The notes: generated by a model not told the origin, from the letters alone. A stretch of 64,000 bases of DNA from DDH964 sp963763205 (GCA_963763205.1 CAVXNQ010000021.1:186001-250000), one strand, 5' to 3'. Shown: positions 8,307 through 16,962, counted from the stretch's first letter. A program made the numbers and translations.

Positions 8307-9044
8307 GTGAAAAAAGAGCGTCTCGACAAACTGCTGGTCAGCCGCGGCCTGGTTCAGTCCCGGGAACGGGCGCGGGCGCTGATTCTCGCCGGCAAGGTGG
8401 TGGTCGGCGACCACGCGGTGGACAAGGCCGGGGCCCAGGTCGCCGCCGATGCGGAGCTGCGTCTGAAGGGGGAGGACATTCCCTTCGTCTCCCGCGGCGG
8501 ATTGAAGCTCGCCGCCGGACTCGACGCCCTCGGCATCGCCGTTTCCGGCCTGGTCGCCCTCGATGTCGGCGCCTCCACCGGCGGCTTCACCGACTGCCTG
8601 CTGCAGCGTGGCGCGGTTCGCGTCTACGCTGTCGATGTCGGCTACGGGCAGCTGGCCTGGAAGCTGCGCGAGGATTCCCGGGTGGTCAACCTGGAGCGGA
8701 CCAACATCCGCCATCTAACCCCCGATGCGCTTCCCGAGCGGCCGCAGCTGGCGGTCATCGATGCTTCATTCATCTCCCTCGACAAGGTGCTGCCGGCGAC
8801 CCTGGCGCTGCTGGCGCCGGGGGCCACCATCGTCGCCCTGATCAAGCCGCAGTTCGAGGTCGGCCGCGGCGAGGTCGGCAAGGGGGGGGTGGTCCGGGAA
8901 CCCGGGCAGCACCGGCGGGTGGTCGAGCAGGTGCGGCAGACCGCCGAGGCCCTCGGCTGCCGGGTGCTCGGGGTGGTCGAGAGCCCGATTCTTGGTCCCA
9001 AGGGGAACCGGGAGTTCCTGATCGGTCTCGGCAAAACGTCCTGA
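8307..9044 (+). CDS. tlyA: TlyA-family rRNA methyltransferase
   Basis: TlyA proteins combine an S4 RNA-binding domain with an FtsJ-like methyltransferase and 2'-O-methylate rRNA; some were annotated as haemolysins. The S4 domain is at the N-terminus (KERLDKLLVSRGLVQSRERA), followed by FVSRGGLKL, the SAM-binding motif LDVGASTGGFTDCLLQ and the catalytic-domain stretch LIKPQFEVGRGEVGKGG. The start is GTG at 8307 (or the adjacent GTG at 8304), with ggag upstream. At 245 residues it is the normal family length. Confidence 0.92.
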   Translation: MKKERLDKLLVSRGLVQSRERARALILAGKVVVGDHAVDKAGAQVAADAELRLKGEDIPFVSRGGLKLAAGLDALGIAVSGLVALDVGASTGGFTDCLLQRGAVRVYAVDVGYGQLAWKLREDSRVVNLERTNIRHLTPDALPERPQLAVIDASFISLDKVLPATLALLAPGATIVALIKPQFEVGRGEVGKGGVVREPGQHRRVVEQVRQTAEALGCRVLGVVESPILGPKGNREFLIGLGKTS

Positions 9045-9109
9045 CCGGGGACCTCCGCGCCGGGCCGCCATCCGGCAATTCCGGAATCTTCCAACTGGAT
9101 TGATTTTTC

Positions 9110-10165
9110 ATGCTGCGACTTCTGCATACCGCCAGTCTCGCCCTCGGCGCCCCGCTACCCAACTTCGGCCATCGTGCCGGGGCGCGCCGGGAAGATTTTT
9201 TCCGCACCTTCGACCGCTTGGTCGAGATCGCCCGCCGCGAGCGGGTACAGGTCTTTCTGGTCGCCGGCGACCTCTTCGCCTGCTCGCGGCCGGACCGGGA
9301 CTGTCTGCAGCGGGTCCAGGCCGGGCTGCAGGACCTGGTCGAGGCCGGCATCCGGCCGGTGCTGCTGCCCGGTGCCGGGGACGGCGGTCTGACCGCCGAT
9401 TCCGTCTACCGCCGCGGCGAACTGCCGGCGACGGTCCTCTCCCCCTGGCCCGGCCTGGAAACCCTTGAGGTCGACGGCCGGCCGATCCGTTTCGTCGCCG
9501 CCCCCGGCAGCCCGCCGCCGGCGCTGCCCGAAGGGATCGATATCGGCGTCGTCGGCGCCGCCGCGGAACCGCTCCCCGGAACTTCGGCCGCTTGGCACCC
9601 CGCCTATCTGGCCGTGGGGGGCCGGGGAGAATTTCAGCTGCTGGAGCGGGACGGTGCCGTCTGCGGTTGTCGCCCCGGGGCGCCGGAAGGGCATGACTTC
9701 TCCGAACCGGGACCGCGCCACGCGGCCCTGGTGGAAGTCGCGGCGGGGAACTGCCGGGTCACGGCATTGCCGGTCGCGAGCCGGCCGTTGCAGGTGCTCG
9801 AACTCCACCTGGAAGGCGGCGAGGGGGAGGGCGATCTGCTGGGGCGGATCCGTGCGGCGGTGGAACCCCAGGCCGCGCTGCAGTTGACTCTGCGCGGACC
9901 GGTGGAGCAGCCTCTCGACCTGGCGGCCCTGGAGGCCGCTGCCGGCGCGGAGAGTTTCTTCCTCGAACTTCGCGACCGTACCCGTCTCGCCGCCAGCCGG
10001 CTGGTGGGGAGGTTGGCCGGAGAGGACACGGTGCGCGGACTCTGCCTGCGGCGGCTCCTCGCGCGGCTGGCCGAGGCCGATGCCGGCGAACAGGAACTTC
10101 TGGAGGCGGCGCTGCGCGAGATCCTCGGCCGGTTGCGGATCTTTGCGGAGGGAGGCGAGGCATGA
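9110..10165 (+). CDS. SbcD/YhaO-like metallophosphoesterase homologue lacking metal ligands
   Basis: The 351-residue protein aligns by pattern with SbcD/YhaO DNA-repair exonuclease subunits: LLHTASLALG (6-13 region), VFLVAGDLFACSRP, PVLLPGAGD, AYLAVGGRGEF and CRPGAPEGHDFSEPGPRH. Family members read LHTADLHLG, GDLFD, GTHD or GNHD, and GHWH at these places. Here D9 and H11 have become Ser and Ala, the His of GNHD is Gly, and both His of GHxH are gone. The frame is otherwise intact, so this looks like a catalytically dead partner. Its 3' end overlaps the ATPase gene by 4 bases. Confidence 0.75.
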   Translation: MLRLLHTASLALGAPLPNFGHRAGARREDFFRTFDRLVEIARRERVQVFLVAGDLFACSRPDRDCLQRVQAGLQDLVEAGIRPVLLPGAGDGGLTADSVYRRGELPATVLSPWPGLETLEVDGRPIRFVAAPGSPPPALPEGIDIGVVGAAAEPLPGTSAAWHPAYLAVGGRGEFQLLERDGAVCGCRPGAPEGHDFSEPGPRHAALVEVAAGNCRVTALPVASRPLQVLELHLEGGEGEGDLLGRIRAAVEPQAALQLTLRGPVEQPLDLAALEAAAGAESFFLELRDRTRLAASRLVGRLAGEDTVRGLCLRRLLARLAEADAGEQELLEAALREILGRLRIFAEGGEA

Positions 10166-12333
10166 TCCTGCGCCATCTTGAATTGAAACAGTTCGGTCGC
10201 TTCAGCGACCGCAGCTTCGAATTCCGCCGCGGCCTCAACCTGGTGGTGGGGCCCAACGAAGCGGGAAAATCGACCCTGGTCGAGGCAATTCCGGCGATCC
10301 TTTTCGGCAGCGCCAACGCCGACCGATTCCGACCCTGGGGCCGTCCCGGCGAGTGCCGCGCCGCCCTGGTGCTGGAGGACGGTCCGCGTACCGTGCGCAT
10401 CGAACGCGACCTGCTCAGCGACCAGACCGAACTGGTGGAGCGGGACGATCTCTACCAGGTCCGCGACAGCTTTTCCGGCAAGGCACCGGGACGCGGGCGC
10501 GGGGCGAGTCGCGCGGACTACCTGGAACGGTTGGCCCGGCTGTTCGGCGTCGCCGACGAAGAGCTGTTCCGGGCCACCCTCTTCTTCGGTCAGGGGGCGC
10601 TCGAGGTCGGTGGCGGCGCGGACTTTGCCGGGCGGGTGCGCAGCCTGCTGACCGGCGGCGTCGAGATCGATTACGAGCAGGTGCTCGCCGCCCTCGGCGA
10701 AGACTACTTTGCCCTGACCCGGGAAAATCCGTGGGGGCGGGACCGGGCCCGGGATCGGGAACTGGAGACCCTTCGCGGCCGGCTTGGAGAACTGGAACGG
10801 CAGCAACAGGAGGCGGTCGCCCTGGTCGCCGCCGAGCGTGAGTTGCAGGCGCGGATCGGCGACTTGCGCGCTCGGCTCGAAGGGCAGCGGGAGGATTTCC
10901 GCCAGGGAAACCGCTACCTGGCCTGGGCTCGCCGGCAGTGGGAGCGGCCCGAGGGCGCCGCACCGATCGCCACCCAGCCCGCTATTCCTTCCGCCGAGGT
11001 GGCGGCGCTGCTCAAGGAACGGGAAGACCTGCGCCGGCAGTACCGGCAGACCGGGCTGCCCGATCCGATACCGGACGAGTTGCCGGTCCTGCTCGCCGAA
11101 GCGGCGGAGATCCGCCAAGAGCTGGTGGCCGTCGGAGGGGAGACCACCCGTCTGCGCCAGGCCCTGGTCAAACTGCCACGCATCCCCTGGCGGGCAGCGG
11201 CGACCGGCAGCGCGGCCCTTGGGCTGGTGGCCGGGGGGGTCGCCTGGCACTATCCCGATTGGCTCTGGGCGGCGCTGGCCGGGGTGCTGGCCGCGGCCGC
11301 AACCGGCTGGGGCCTGGTTCTCTGGAAGGCCGGGCTGATCCGCGCCCAGCGGGGGCATCTGCAGGGGCAGGGAACCATTCTGGAGCAGCAGCGGGAAGCG
11401 GCCCAGCTGCGGCTTGCCGGCCTCGACGAACGTTTTGAGACCCTCGGCCTCTCCCCGTCGGCGGTGGAAGTGGCGCGGATGCAGAAAAACCTCGAACGGG
11501 CGCGGCGCCTCAGCGATCGGCTGCACGCCATCGAGGGCGCCCTGCAGGCGCTGGCGGGTCCCGCCCCGGCCTCGACTGTCGGGGAAGAAGAGGCGGTGGA
11601 GGGCGGGCGTCCGGCCAACCTGCTCCCCCGGGAGGAGCTGCCCGAGGCCGAGGCCCGGCTCGAGGAGCTGGGGGCGGCCATAGCCGCCCAAGAAGCCGAG
11701 CTGCTGCAGCGGATGGAGGAAGAAGCCGCCCTGCAGGGGGATCTGCTCGCCGCCGAGGCTCTGGCTGGCGAAATCCGGCAGCTGCGGGCGCAGGAAGCGG
11801 CCCTCTGCCGCCGCCGCGACATCCTGGCGCTGAGCGTCGAACTGCTCTCCGGGGCGGTGGACGAATATCACCAGGCCCACTTCGCCAGCTTCTCCGACGA
11901 ACTCGGCCAGTCCCTGCGCCTGTTGACCGGCGGCCGCTACGGCGAGGTGCGTTGCGACGAGCATTTTACCTTTGCCCTGCGCGGCAAGGGGAACAGCTGG
12001 CAGCCGCTGGAACGCTTCAGCCACGGCACCATCGACGCCTGCCGGCTGGCGGTTCGCCTCGCCTTGACCCGGCGCCTGGCGCGCAACCGGCACCTGCCGC
12101 TGATTCTCGACGATCCCCTGGTCAACCTCGATCGCGGACGGATGGGCGAAGCGCTCAAAATGCTCGAGCGGCTCAGCGGCGAACACCAGATCATCCTTTT
12201 CAGCCACGACGAGCAGCTGCTGAAACGGGCCGCCCGCGATCGCTGGCACGTCATCCCCCTCGAAGAAACCCGGGGGCTATCCCCCAGCACCCAGGAAAGG
12301 AACGACGATGGCGAACAACTGCATCTTCTGTAA
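10162..12333 (+). CDS. SbcC/YhaN-like SMC-type ATPase with central membrane segments
   Basis: The 723-residue protein has an N-terminal ATPase half with Walker A GPNEAGKST (30-38). A long coiled coil rich in Glu, Arg, Leu and Gln follows. The C-terminal half has the signature-like FSHGTIDACRLAVRLALTR (about 620), Walker B LPLILDDPLVNLD (about 650) and IILFSHDEQ. Two hydrophobic stretches near residues 343-389 (AALGLVAGGVAWHY, then LWAALAGVLAAAATGWGLVLW) interrupt the coiled coil and look membrane-spanning, as in YhaN-type proteins. It overlaps the SbcD-like gene by 4 bases and the HIT gene by 26. It probably acts at the membrane in DNA processing; this role is inferred. Confidence 0.82.
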   Translation: MILRHLELKQFGRFSDRSFEFRRGLNLVVGPNEAGKSTLVEAIPAILFGSANADRFRPWGRPGECRAALVLEDGPRTVRIERDLLSDQTELVERDDLYQVRDSFSGKAPGRGRGASRADYLERLARLFGVADEELFRATLFFGQGALEVGGGADFAGRVRSLLTGGVEIDYEQVLAALGEDYFALTRENPWGRDRARDRELETLRGRLGELERQQQEAVALVAAERELQARIGDLRARLEGQREDFRQGNRYLAWARRQWERPEGAAPIATQPAIPSAEVAALLKEREDLRRQYRQTGLPDPIPDELPVLLAEAAEIRQELVAVGGETTRLRQALVKLPRIPWRAAATGSAALGLVAGGVAWHYPDWLWAALAGVLAAAATGWGLVLWKAGLIRAQRGHLQGQGTILEQQREAAQLRLAGLDERFETLGLSPSAVEVARMQKNLERARRLSDRLHAIEGALQALAGPAPASTVGEEEAVEGGRPANLLPREELPEAEARLEELGAAIAAQEAELLQRMEEEAALQGDLLAAEALAGEIRQLRAQEAALCRRRDILALSVELLSGAVDEYHQAHFASFSDELGQSLRLLTGGRYGEVRCDEHFTFALRGKGNSWQPLERFSHGTIDACRLAVRLALTRRLARNRHLPLILDDPLVNLDRGRMGEALKMLERLSGEHQIILFSHDEQLLKRAARDRWHVIPLEETRGLSPSTQERNDDGEQLHLL

Positions 12334-12655
12334 AATCCTCGCCGGCGAGATTCCCGGCAAATGCGTCTACGAAGACGACCGGGTGGTGGCGCTGGTGGAC
12401 GTCAACCCGCAGGCGCCGCATCACTACCTTCTGGTGCCGCGCAAGCACATCCGCACCACCCTCGATCTGACCACCGCCGACAACGACCTGGTCGGGCACA
12501 TTTTCCAGGTGGCCGGCAAGATCGCCCACGACCTGGAGTTCGCTGCCGACGGCTTCCGCGTCGTCAACAACTGCAACGAAGGCGCCGGCCAGTCGGTCTG
12601 GCACCTCCACTTCCATCTCCTCGGTGGCCGGGACCTGGGCTGGCCGCCGGGGTAG
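12308..12655 (+). CDS. HIT-family nucleotide hydrolase
   Basis: This 115-residue histidine-triad protein probably hydrolyses nucleoside phosphoramidates or related nucleotides. It shows CIFCKILAGEIP with the paired Cys typical of the bacterial HinT group, DVNPQAPHHYLLVPRKH, and the triad WHLHFHLLGG with the catalytic His. It begins inside the end of the SbcC-like gene with an aaagga ribosome site, which suggests translational coupling. Confidence 0.93.
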   Translation: MANNCIFCKILAGEIPGKCVYEDDRVVALVDVNPQAPHHYLLVPRKHIRTTLDLTTADNDLVGHIFQVAGKIAHDLEFAADGFRVVNNCNEGAGQSVWHLHFHLLGGRDLGWPPG

Positions 12656-12662
12656 AGGGCCG

Positions 12663-12767
12663 ATGCCGATCCGTGATGTTCTCATCGTCGGCTCCGGTCT
12701 CATCGGGCTGAGCGCTGCCCGCGAGGCGGCGGAAGGCGGTTTTCAGCCGGCGGCCGGCGATGACTGA
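12663..12767 (+). pseudogene. N-terminal remnant of an FAD-dependent oxidoreductase
   Basis: Thirty-four codons encode MPIRDVLIVGSGLIGLSAA followed by REAAEGG, the Rossmann FAD-binding start of glycine-oxidase (ThiO)/D-amino-acid-oxidase-type enzymes. The frame then runs out after GFQPAAGDD. The stop overlaps the start of the next gene by several bases. A deletion that joined the first 27 or so codons to the next gene's leader is the simplest explanation. Confidence 0.6.
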
Positions 12768-13392
12768 ACTTCTGTCGCTGACCGGCGCCTGGGTTCTCTG
12801 GTGCGGCCTCCATTCCCTGCTCGCGTCCTCCGCCGCGCAGGTCCGGCTGGAACGGCGCTTCCCGGTGCTTGCCGGCCGCTACCGGCTGGCCTACAACCTG
12901 TTTGCGACGCTCAGTATCCTGCCTCTTCTCTGCTGGCAAGGGCGGCGGCCGGCCAGCCCTCTGCTGCTGGTCTGGGCCGGACCTTGGGAGGTGCTGCGCG
13001 CCGCCGCCTGGGTCGCCGCGGCGGCCCTCTTCTGGGGCGGGGCCCGGGTCTACCCGTTACGCGAGTTTTGCGGTCTGCGGCCGTCCGACCGTTCCCGGCC
13101 GGAAGGTCCGCCGCCCCTGGTTACCAAAGGTGTGCTCGGGGTGGTTCGCCATCCCTGGTATCTTGCCGGGCTGCTGGTGCTCTGGGGGCGGGACCTGGAC
13201 CGGGAGGGGCTGCTGACCGCCGGGCTCCTTTCTGCCTACCTGGTGCTGGGTGCGTACCTCGAAGAGCGGCGGCTGCTGCGGATATACGGCCCGACCTACC
13301 GCCGTTACCAGTACCAGGTGGCCGGTCTGGTGCCGGGCAAGGCGCTGCTGCACCTCTTGGAGCGGCGTTTTGGCAGCGGCCGCCGGCACTGA
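12760..13392 (+). CDS. membrane methyltransferase of the ICMT/phospholipid-methyltransferase type
   Basis: The 210-residue integral-membrane protein has about five hydrophobic segments. The C-terminal signature of isoprenylcysteine carboxyl methyltransferase-like and PEMT-like proteins is clear: GVLGVVRHPWYLAGLLVLWG, then AYLEERRLLRIYGPTYRRY and a following QVAGLVPG. In this family the RHPxY and EE-to-RY regions bind SAM and the head group. The N-terminal half resembles NnrU-like membrane proteins. The substrate is unknown. Confidence 0.75.
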   Translation: MTELLSLTGAWVLWCGLHSLLASSAAQVRLERRFPVLAGRYRLAYNLFATLSILPLLCWQGRRPASPLLLVWAGPWEVLRAAAWVAAAALFWGGARVYPLREFCGLRPSDRSRPEGPPPLVTKGVLGVVRHPWYLAGLLVLWGRDLDREGLLTAGLLSAYLVLGAYLEERRLLRIYGPTYRRYQYQVAGLVPGKALLHLLERRFGSGRRH

Positions 13393-13503
13393 ACAGGGCG
13401 GCCGTCAGCGGCGGTGCGCCGGCCAAGACCCTTGCCGCCGGCGTTGATCTCCATTAAAATAAATTTCCGGTAACCGGACCATTCCGCAGCACATGGGCTT
13501 TAA

Positions 13504-14955
13504 ATGGATACGAAACAGAGCCACCAGGTCGAGCGTCAGCAGCAGCGCATGATCAACGAAATCATGGAGCTTTTGGTCACCCATTACGGGGGAGGGCTGA
13601 GCGAGGCCGAACTCGATGCGGGGATCGATATCCTGCAGCGGGCACTGGATCTGGCCCGGGTCGCCCATGCCGGGCAGGTGCGCAAGTCGGGAGAACCCTA
13701 TTTTTACCATCCCCTGCGGGTCGCCCATCTCGCTGCCCGCCATTGGATGGATTTCGCATCGATCATGGCCGCGGTGCTGCATGACGTGGTGGAAGATACC
13801 CCGGTAACCCTGGAAGAGGTCGAAAGTCAGTTCGGCGGCGAGGTGGCGCTACTCGTCAACGGCCTGACCAAAGCGGCCGATGAGCGGTTGAACCGCCAGG
13901 CGCTCAAGGAAAAGACCTATCGCAAGCAGCTTCTGGCCGCTATCGAGGACGTGCGGGTATTGTGCCTCAAGTTCTGGGACCGCATGGACAACCTGCAGAC
14001 CATCAGCGCCCTGAATCCGCAGAAACAGTCACTGATCGCCGAAGAGACCCGCTCGGTCTACGTGCCGTTGGCCCGGCACCTGGGGATGGGTCTGGTCGCC
14101 TCGGAACTGGACGCGCTCTCTTTGGCCATTCTCTATCCCCGTCGCGCCGAGCGTTACCGGGCGACCATCGGTCAGGTTCAGAAGCAGTTCGAAGCCGCTT
14201 TGCGCAAGATCCGTGCGGAGATCAACAATACCTGCGAGCACCACAAGATTCCGGTGCTGCTCCGGGATCGCTGGCGACCATTTTCGATTGCCAGTGCGCA
14301 GACCATGAGCCGCGGTCTGGCCACGCTATATACCCTGGAAATCCAGGTCGACCGGACCATGGATGCCTACCTTGCCCTCGGCCTGCTACACAGCCTCTAT
14401 CCGTCTATCCCCGGCAAATTGCGCGATCACCTCAATGTGCCTTCGCAGTTCGGCTACCAGGCGCTGAAGAGCACGGTACAGGCCGGAGAAAACCGCCTCC
14501 GGGTGGAAATCACCACCCGCAAGTTGGCACGGTTCAACGAATCGGGGGTGCTGGCTCCCGGTTTCGAGTTCCGGCGGGCCAACTTCCGTGAGCTGATGCA
14601 GTCCCTCCTGGAAGGGGAGTCGGCTTTCGACATGGAAAGCCTGCGGCTGGCTTCAGCCTCGATCCAGGTCTACACCCCGCGCGGGGATACCCGCACCCTG
14701 CCGGAGGGGAGCAGTGCGCTCGATTTCGCCTTCGATATCCATGAGGAGTTGGGGCTGAATGCGGTCCGGGCGCGCATCAACGGCCAGACCCGGTTGCTCA
14801 AATCGCGGCTGATGGACGGCGACCAGGTCGCCATCGAGCGGGGCGAGAGCCCCGCGGTTCTCCCCAAATGGCTGGAATGGGCAATCACCCCCAAGGCCCG
14901 CAACCGCATCCGTCGCTACCTGCGGAGCCGGGTCAAGCAGGGAACCGGACGATGA
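13504..14955 (+). CDS. RelA/SpoT homologue, HD hydrolase with degenerate synthetase and TGS domain
   Basis: The 483-residue protein has an intact (p)ppGpp-hydrolase HD domain (YFYHPLRVA; HDVVEDTPVTLEEV at 93-106; LKFWDRMDNLQTI). The synthetase domain is recognisable (VDRTMDAYLALGLLHSLYP, IPGKLRDHLNVPSQFGYQAL), but the catalytic Asp region and the ExQIRT motif are replaced (ATLYTLEIQVD; VEITTRKLARFNESG). A TGS domain follows (VYTPRGDTRTLPEGSSALDF) and there is no ACT domain. It is therefore probably a hydrolase or regulator only. Its stop overlaps the next gene start (ATGA). Confidence 0.85.
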   Translation: MDTKQSHQVERQQQRMINEIMELLVTHYGGGLSEAELDAGIDILQRALDLARVAHAGQVRKSGEPYFYHPLRVAHLAARHWMDFASIMAAVLHDVVEDTPVTLEEVESQFGGEVALLVNGLTKAADERLNRQALKEKTYRKQLLAAIEDVRVLCLKFWDRMDNLQTISALNPQKQSLIAEETRSVYVPLARHLGMGLVASELDALSLAILYPRRAERYRATIGQVQKQFEAALRKIRAEINNTCEHHKIPVLLRDRWRPFSIASAQTMSRGLATLYTLEIQVDRTMDAYLALGLLHSLYPSIPGKLRDHLNVPSQFGYQALKSTVQAGENRLRVEITTRKLARFNESGVLAPGFEFRRANFRELMQSLLEGESAFDMESLRLASASIQVYTPRGDTRTLPEGSSALDFAFDIHEELGLNAVRARINGQTRLLKSRLMDGDQVAIERGESPAVLPKWLEWAITPKARNRIRRYLRSRVKQGTGR

Positions 14956-16031
14956 AACGGTGCCTGATCGTTCTGCTGGTCGGCCTGCTGCTGATCGTCG
15001 GAAGCACTCTGCTGCCGATGACGACCCTTGCCGCGGTCCCCAGCGGCGAAGCCAACGTCTTTATTTACCACCGCTTCGGCGATGCCCGGTATCCCTCGAC
15101 CAATATCGCCCTGGAGGTCTTTGCCGAACAGCTGGCCTGGCTCAAACAGGAAGGCCGCCCGGTGTGGACGCTGGGAGCGGTGGTGCGGCACCTGAGGGCC
15201 AAACAGAGCCTCCCCGCGGGGTGTGTGGTCCTGACCATCGACGACGCCTACCGGTCTTTTCTCGACGGGGCGGTGCCGCTGTTGCGGCGCTACGGTTATC
15301 CCGTCACCCTGTTCGTCAATACCGATGTGGTCGGGGCGGGCGGATACCTGAACTGGGATGAGTTGCGGAGCCTGGCCGCCGCCGGAGTCGAGATCGGCAA
15401 CCACAGCGCCAGCCATGACTATCTGCTCGAACATCGCCCCGGGGAAGGGGAGACGGAGTGGGCAAAACGGGTGACAGCCGACATCCGCCGGGCCCAGCAG
15501 GCCCTGACCCGGGAACTCGGGAAGGCGCCCGAGCTCTTTGCCTACCCCTTCGGGGAGTATTCGCCACGGCTGCAGGCACTGGTCCGGGAGGAGGGATTTC
15601 TGGGTGCCGCCGCCCAGCAGTCCGGGGTGGTCGGGGCAGGGAGTGACCTGTTCGCGCTCCCCCGGTTTCCGATGGGGGGGCCGTACGGCACCCTTGCCGG
15701 GTTCCAGGAAAAAGCCGGGATGCATGCCCTGCCGGTGCAGGTGCTGGCGCCGCTTTCGCCGTTGCTGTCCAAGGCGGCTCCGGCGCCGCAAATGCGGGTG
15801 AGAATCGCCGACGGGATCGAACTGCATGGTCTGCGCTGTTTCGTGCAGGGGGACAACAGCTGCCGGGTGGAACCGGTGCCGGGCTCGCCGGGAGAGGTGG
15901 TGGTCACCGCAGATCGACCGTTGAGCGGCCGGCGCAACAAGTATACCCTGACGGCAACCGACCAGGACGGCGCGTGGTACTGGTTCAGTCAGCCGTGGTT
16001 TCAGCCACGACAGACCGGGAGCGGTGAATGA
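14952..16031 (+). CDS. secreted polysaccharide deacetylase (NodB-like)
   Basis: The 359-residue protein has a signal peptide (MKRCLIVLLVGLLLIVGSTL) and a NodB domain: VFIYHRFGD, the metal-binding TIDDAYRSF, and IGNHSASHDYLLEH with the His ligands, then ELFAYPFGEYSP. It probably removes acetyl groups from a cell-surface glycan. The start overlaps the stop of the upstream RelA/SpoT homologue as ATGA. Its last 47 bases overlap, tail to tail, the gene on the opposite strand. Confidence 0.88.
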   Translation: MKRCLIVLLVGLLLIVGSTLLPMTTLAAVPSGEANVFIYHRFGDARYPSTNIALEVFAEQLAWLKQEGRPVWTLGAVVRHLRAKQSLPAGCVVLTIDDAYRSFLDGAVPLLRRYGYPVTLFVNTDVVGAGGYLNWDELRSLAAAGVEIGNHSASHDYLLEHRPGEGETEWAKRVTADIRRAQQALTRELGKAPELFAYPFGEYSPRLQALVREEGFLGAAAQQSGVVGAGSDLFALPRFPMGGPYGTLAGFQEKAGMHALPVQVLAPLSPLLSKAAPAPQMRVRIADGIELHGLRCFVQGDNSCRVEPVPGSPGEVVVTADRPLSGRRNKYTLTATDQDGAWYWFSQPWFQPRQTGSGE

Positions 16032-16962
16032 GGTCGGCGGTGGAAAGGAGCCCGTTCCCAGCGCTGAAGGGGCGAAGGGGAGCCGAAGAGAGGCGGTTGA
16101 GACGGTTGTTGAGGATGATTTTTCGCAGGTCTTCGACGTAGTCCCCACCGCGAATCGAATAGGGTTCGAGCCCGTCGGCAAGGTCGAGGCCCCGCAACGG
16201 CTGGCCGGAAGCGCGCAGCTGCGATCGTTTGCGGCGGAACTCCTGGTAGGCCTTGTTGGTATTGATATTCATCATGTAGGAATGCAGGGAGTCCGCGATG
16301 GTGCGGAAGCGGCGGACCTCGTAGGTTGCTCCCTCGGGGCGTTCTTCCGGGATCATGCCGGTTCCGGGGACAAATGTCCACTCGCCGAAAATATTGTTTC
16401 CGCGGCGGGCGAAACGCGAGGTTCCGTAGGCCGACTCGGTCGCCGCCTGGGCCAGCACCAATGACGGCGGGATGACGTCGACGCGTTCCAGCAGGGTGCG
16501 ACGCCGGGCGGGATGCCGGAGGGGGTCGCCCTGGATTCCGTATTCCCTCTGCAGGTCCTGCAGTTGGGCCATCTCCTCGGCAGCAATGGCTTGATTGCGG
16601 TCAAACTTGGCGAAGATCTCCTCCAGGTATTTCCGTTGGGAGCGGATCTGGTCGTTGGCCAGCAGCACCATCGGCAGCAGCGAGAGGAAGAACAGCTCTT
16701 TTTTCTTGGTGATCTTACTGATGCGGTGGAGATCGGCGGGGAGGGTTTCGAGAATGAAGGGCGGCACCCCGTCGCGGAGCGTATCCCAATCGTAATTCTG
16801 GCTGGCGAAGAACTCCTCCAATTCGCGGTGAGAGGTGGGGCGAAGGGCCTGGGGAGGGGCAGGGTCCGACAAAGCCTCCGTCTGCTGCCGATCGTGACAG
16901 CCGGTCACCAAGGTCAAGCTGAACGCCAATAAGCAATACATGACAAGCAGGGAGAAGCGCAT
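15985..16962 (-). CDS. Bax-like glucosaminidase-domain lipoprotein
   Basis: The start before RFSLLVMYCLLAFSLTLVTGC gives a lipoprotein signal with lipobox VTGC. The body matches the Bax/endo-beta-N-acetylglucosaminidase-type domain: VIPPSLVLAQAATESAYGTSRFARRGNNIFG, written here as VLAQAATESAYGTSRF and GNNIFGEW, then RRFRTIADSLHSYMMNINT with AYQEFRRKR. The protein has 325 residues. It probably cuts peptidoglycan or a related glycan at the cell surface. The 3' end overlaps the polysaccharide deacetylase gene convergently. Confidence 0.85.
   Translation of the reverse strand: MRFSLLVMYCLLAFSLTLVTGCHDRQQTEALSDPAPPQALRPTSHRELEEFFASQNYDWDTLRDGVPPFILETLPADLHRISKITKKKELFFLSLLPMVLLANDQIRSQRKYLEEIFAKFDRNQAIAAEEMAQLQDLQREYGIQGDPLRHPARRRTLLERVDVIPPSLVLAQAATESAYGTSRFARRGNNIFGEWTFVPGTGMIPEERPEGATYEVRRFRTIADSLHSYMMNINTNKAYQEFRRKRSQLRASGQPLRGLDLADGLEPYSIRGGDYVEDLRKIILNNRLNRLSSAPLRPFSAGNGLLSTADLIHRSRSVVAETTAD

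Noticed and set aside
9634..12249. 871-codon open frame on the minus strand
   Set aside because: It lies antisense to the SbcD/SbcC-like pair and shows no domain pattern; the plus strand has Walker motifs and coupled starts.
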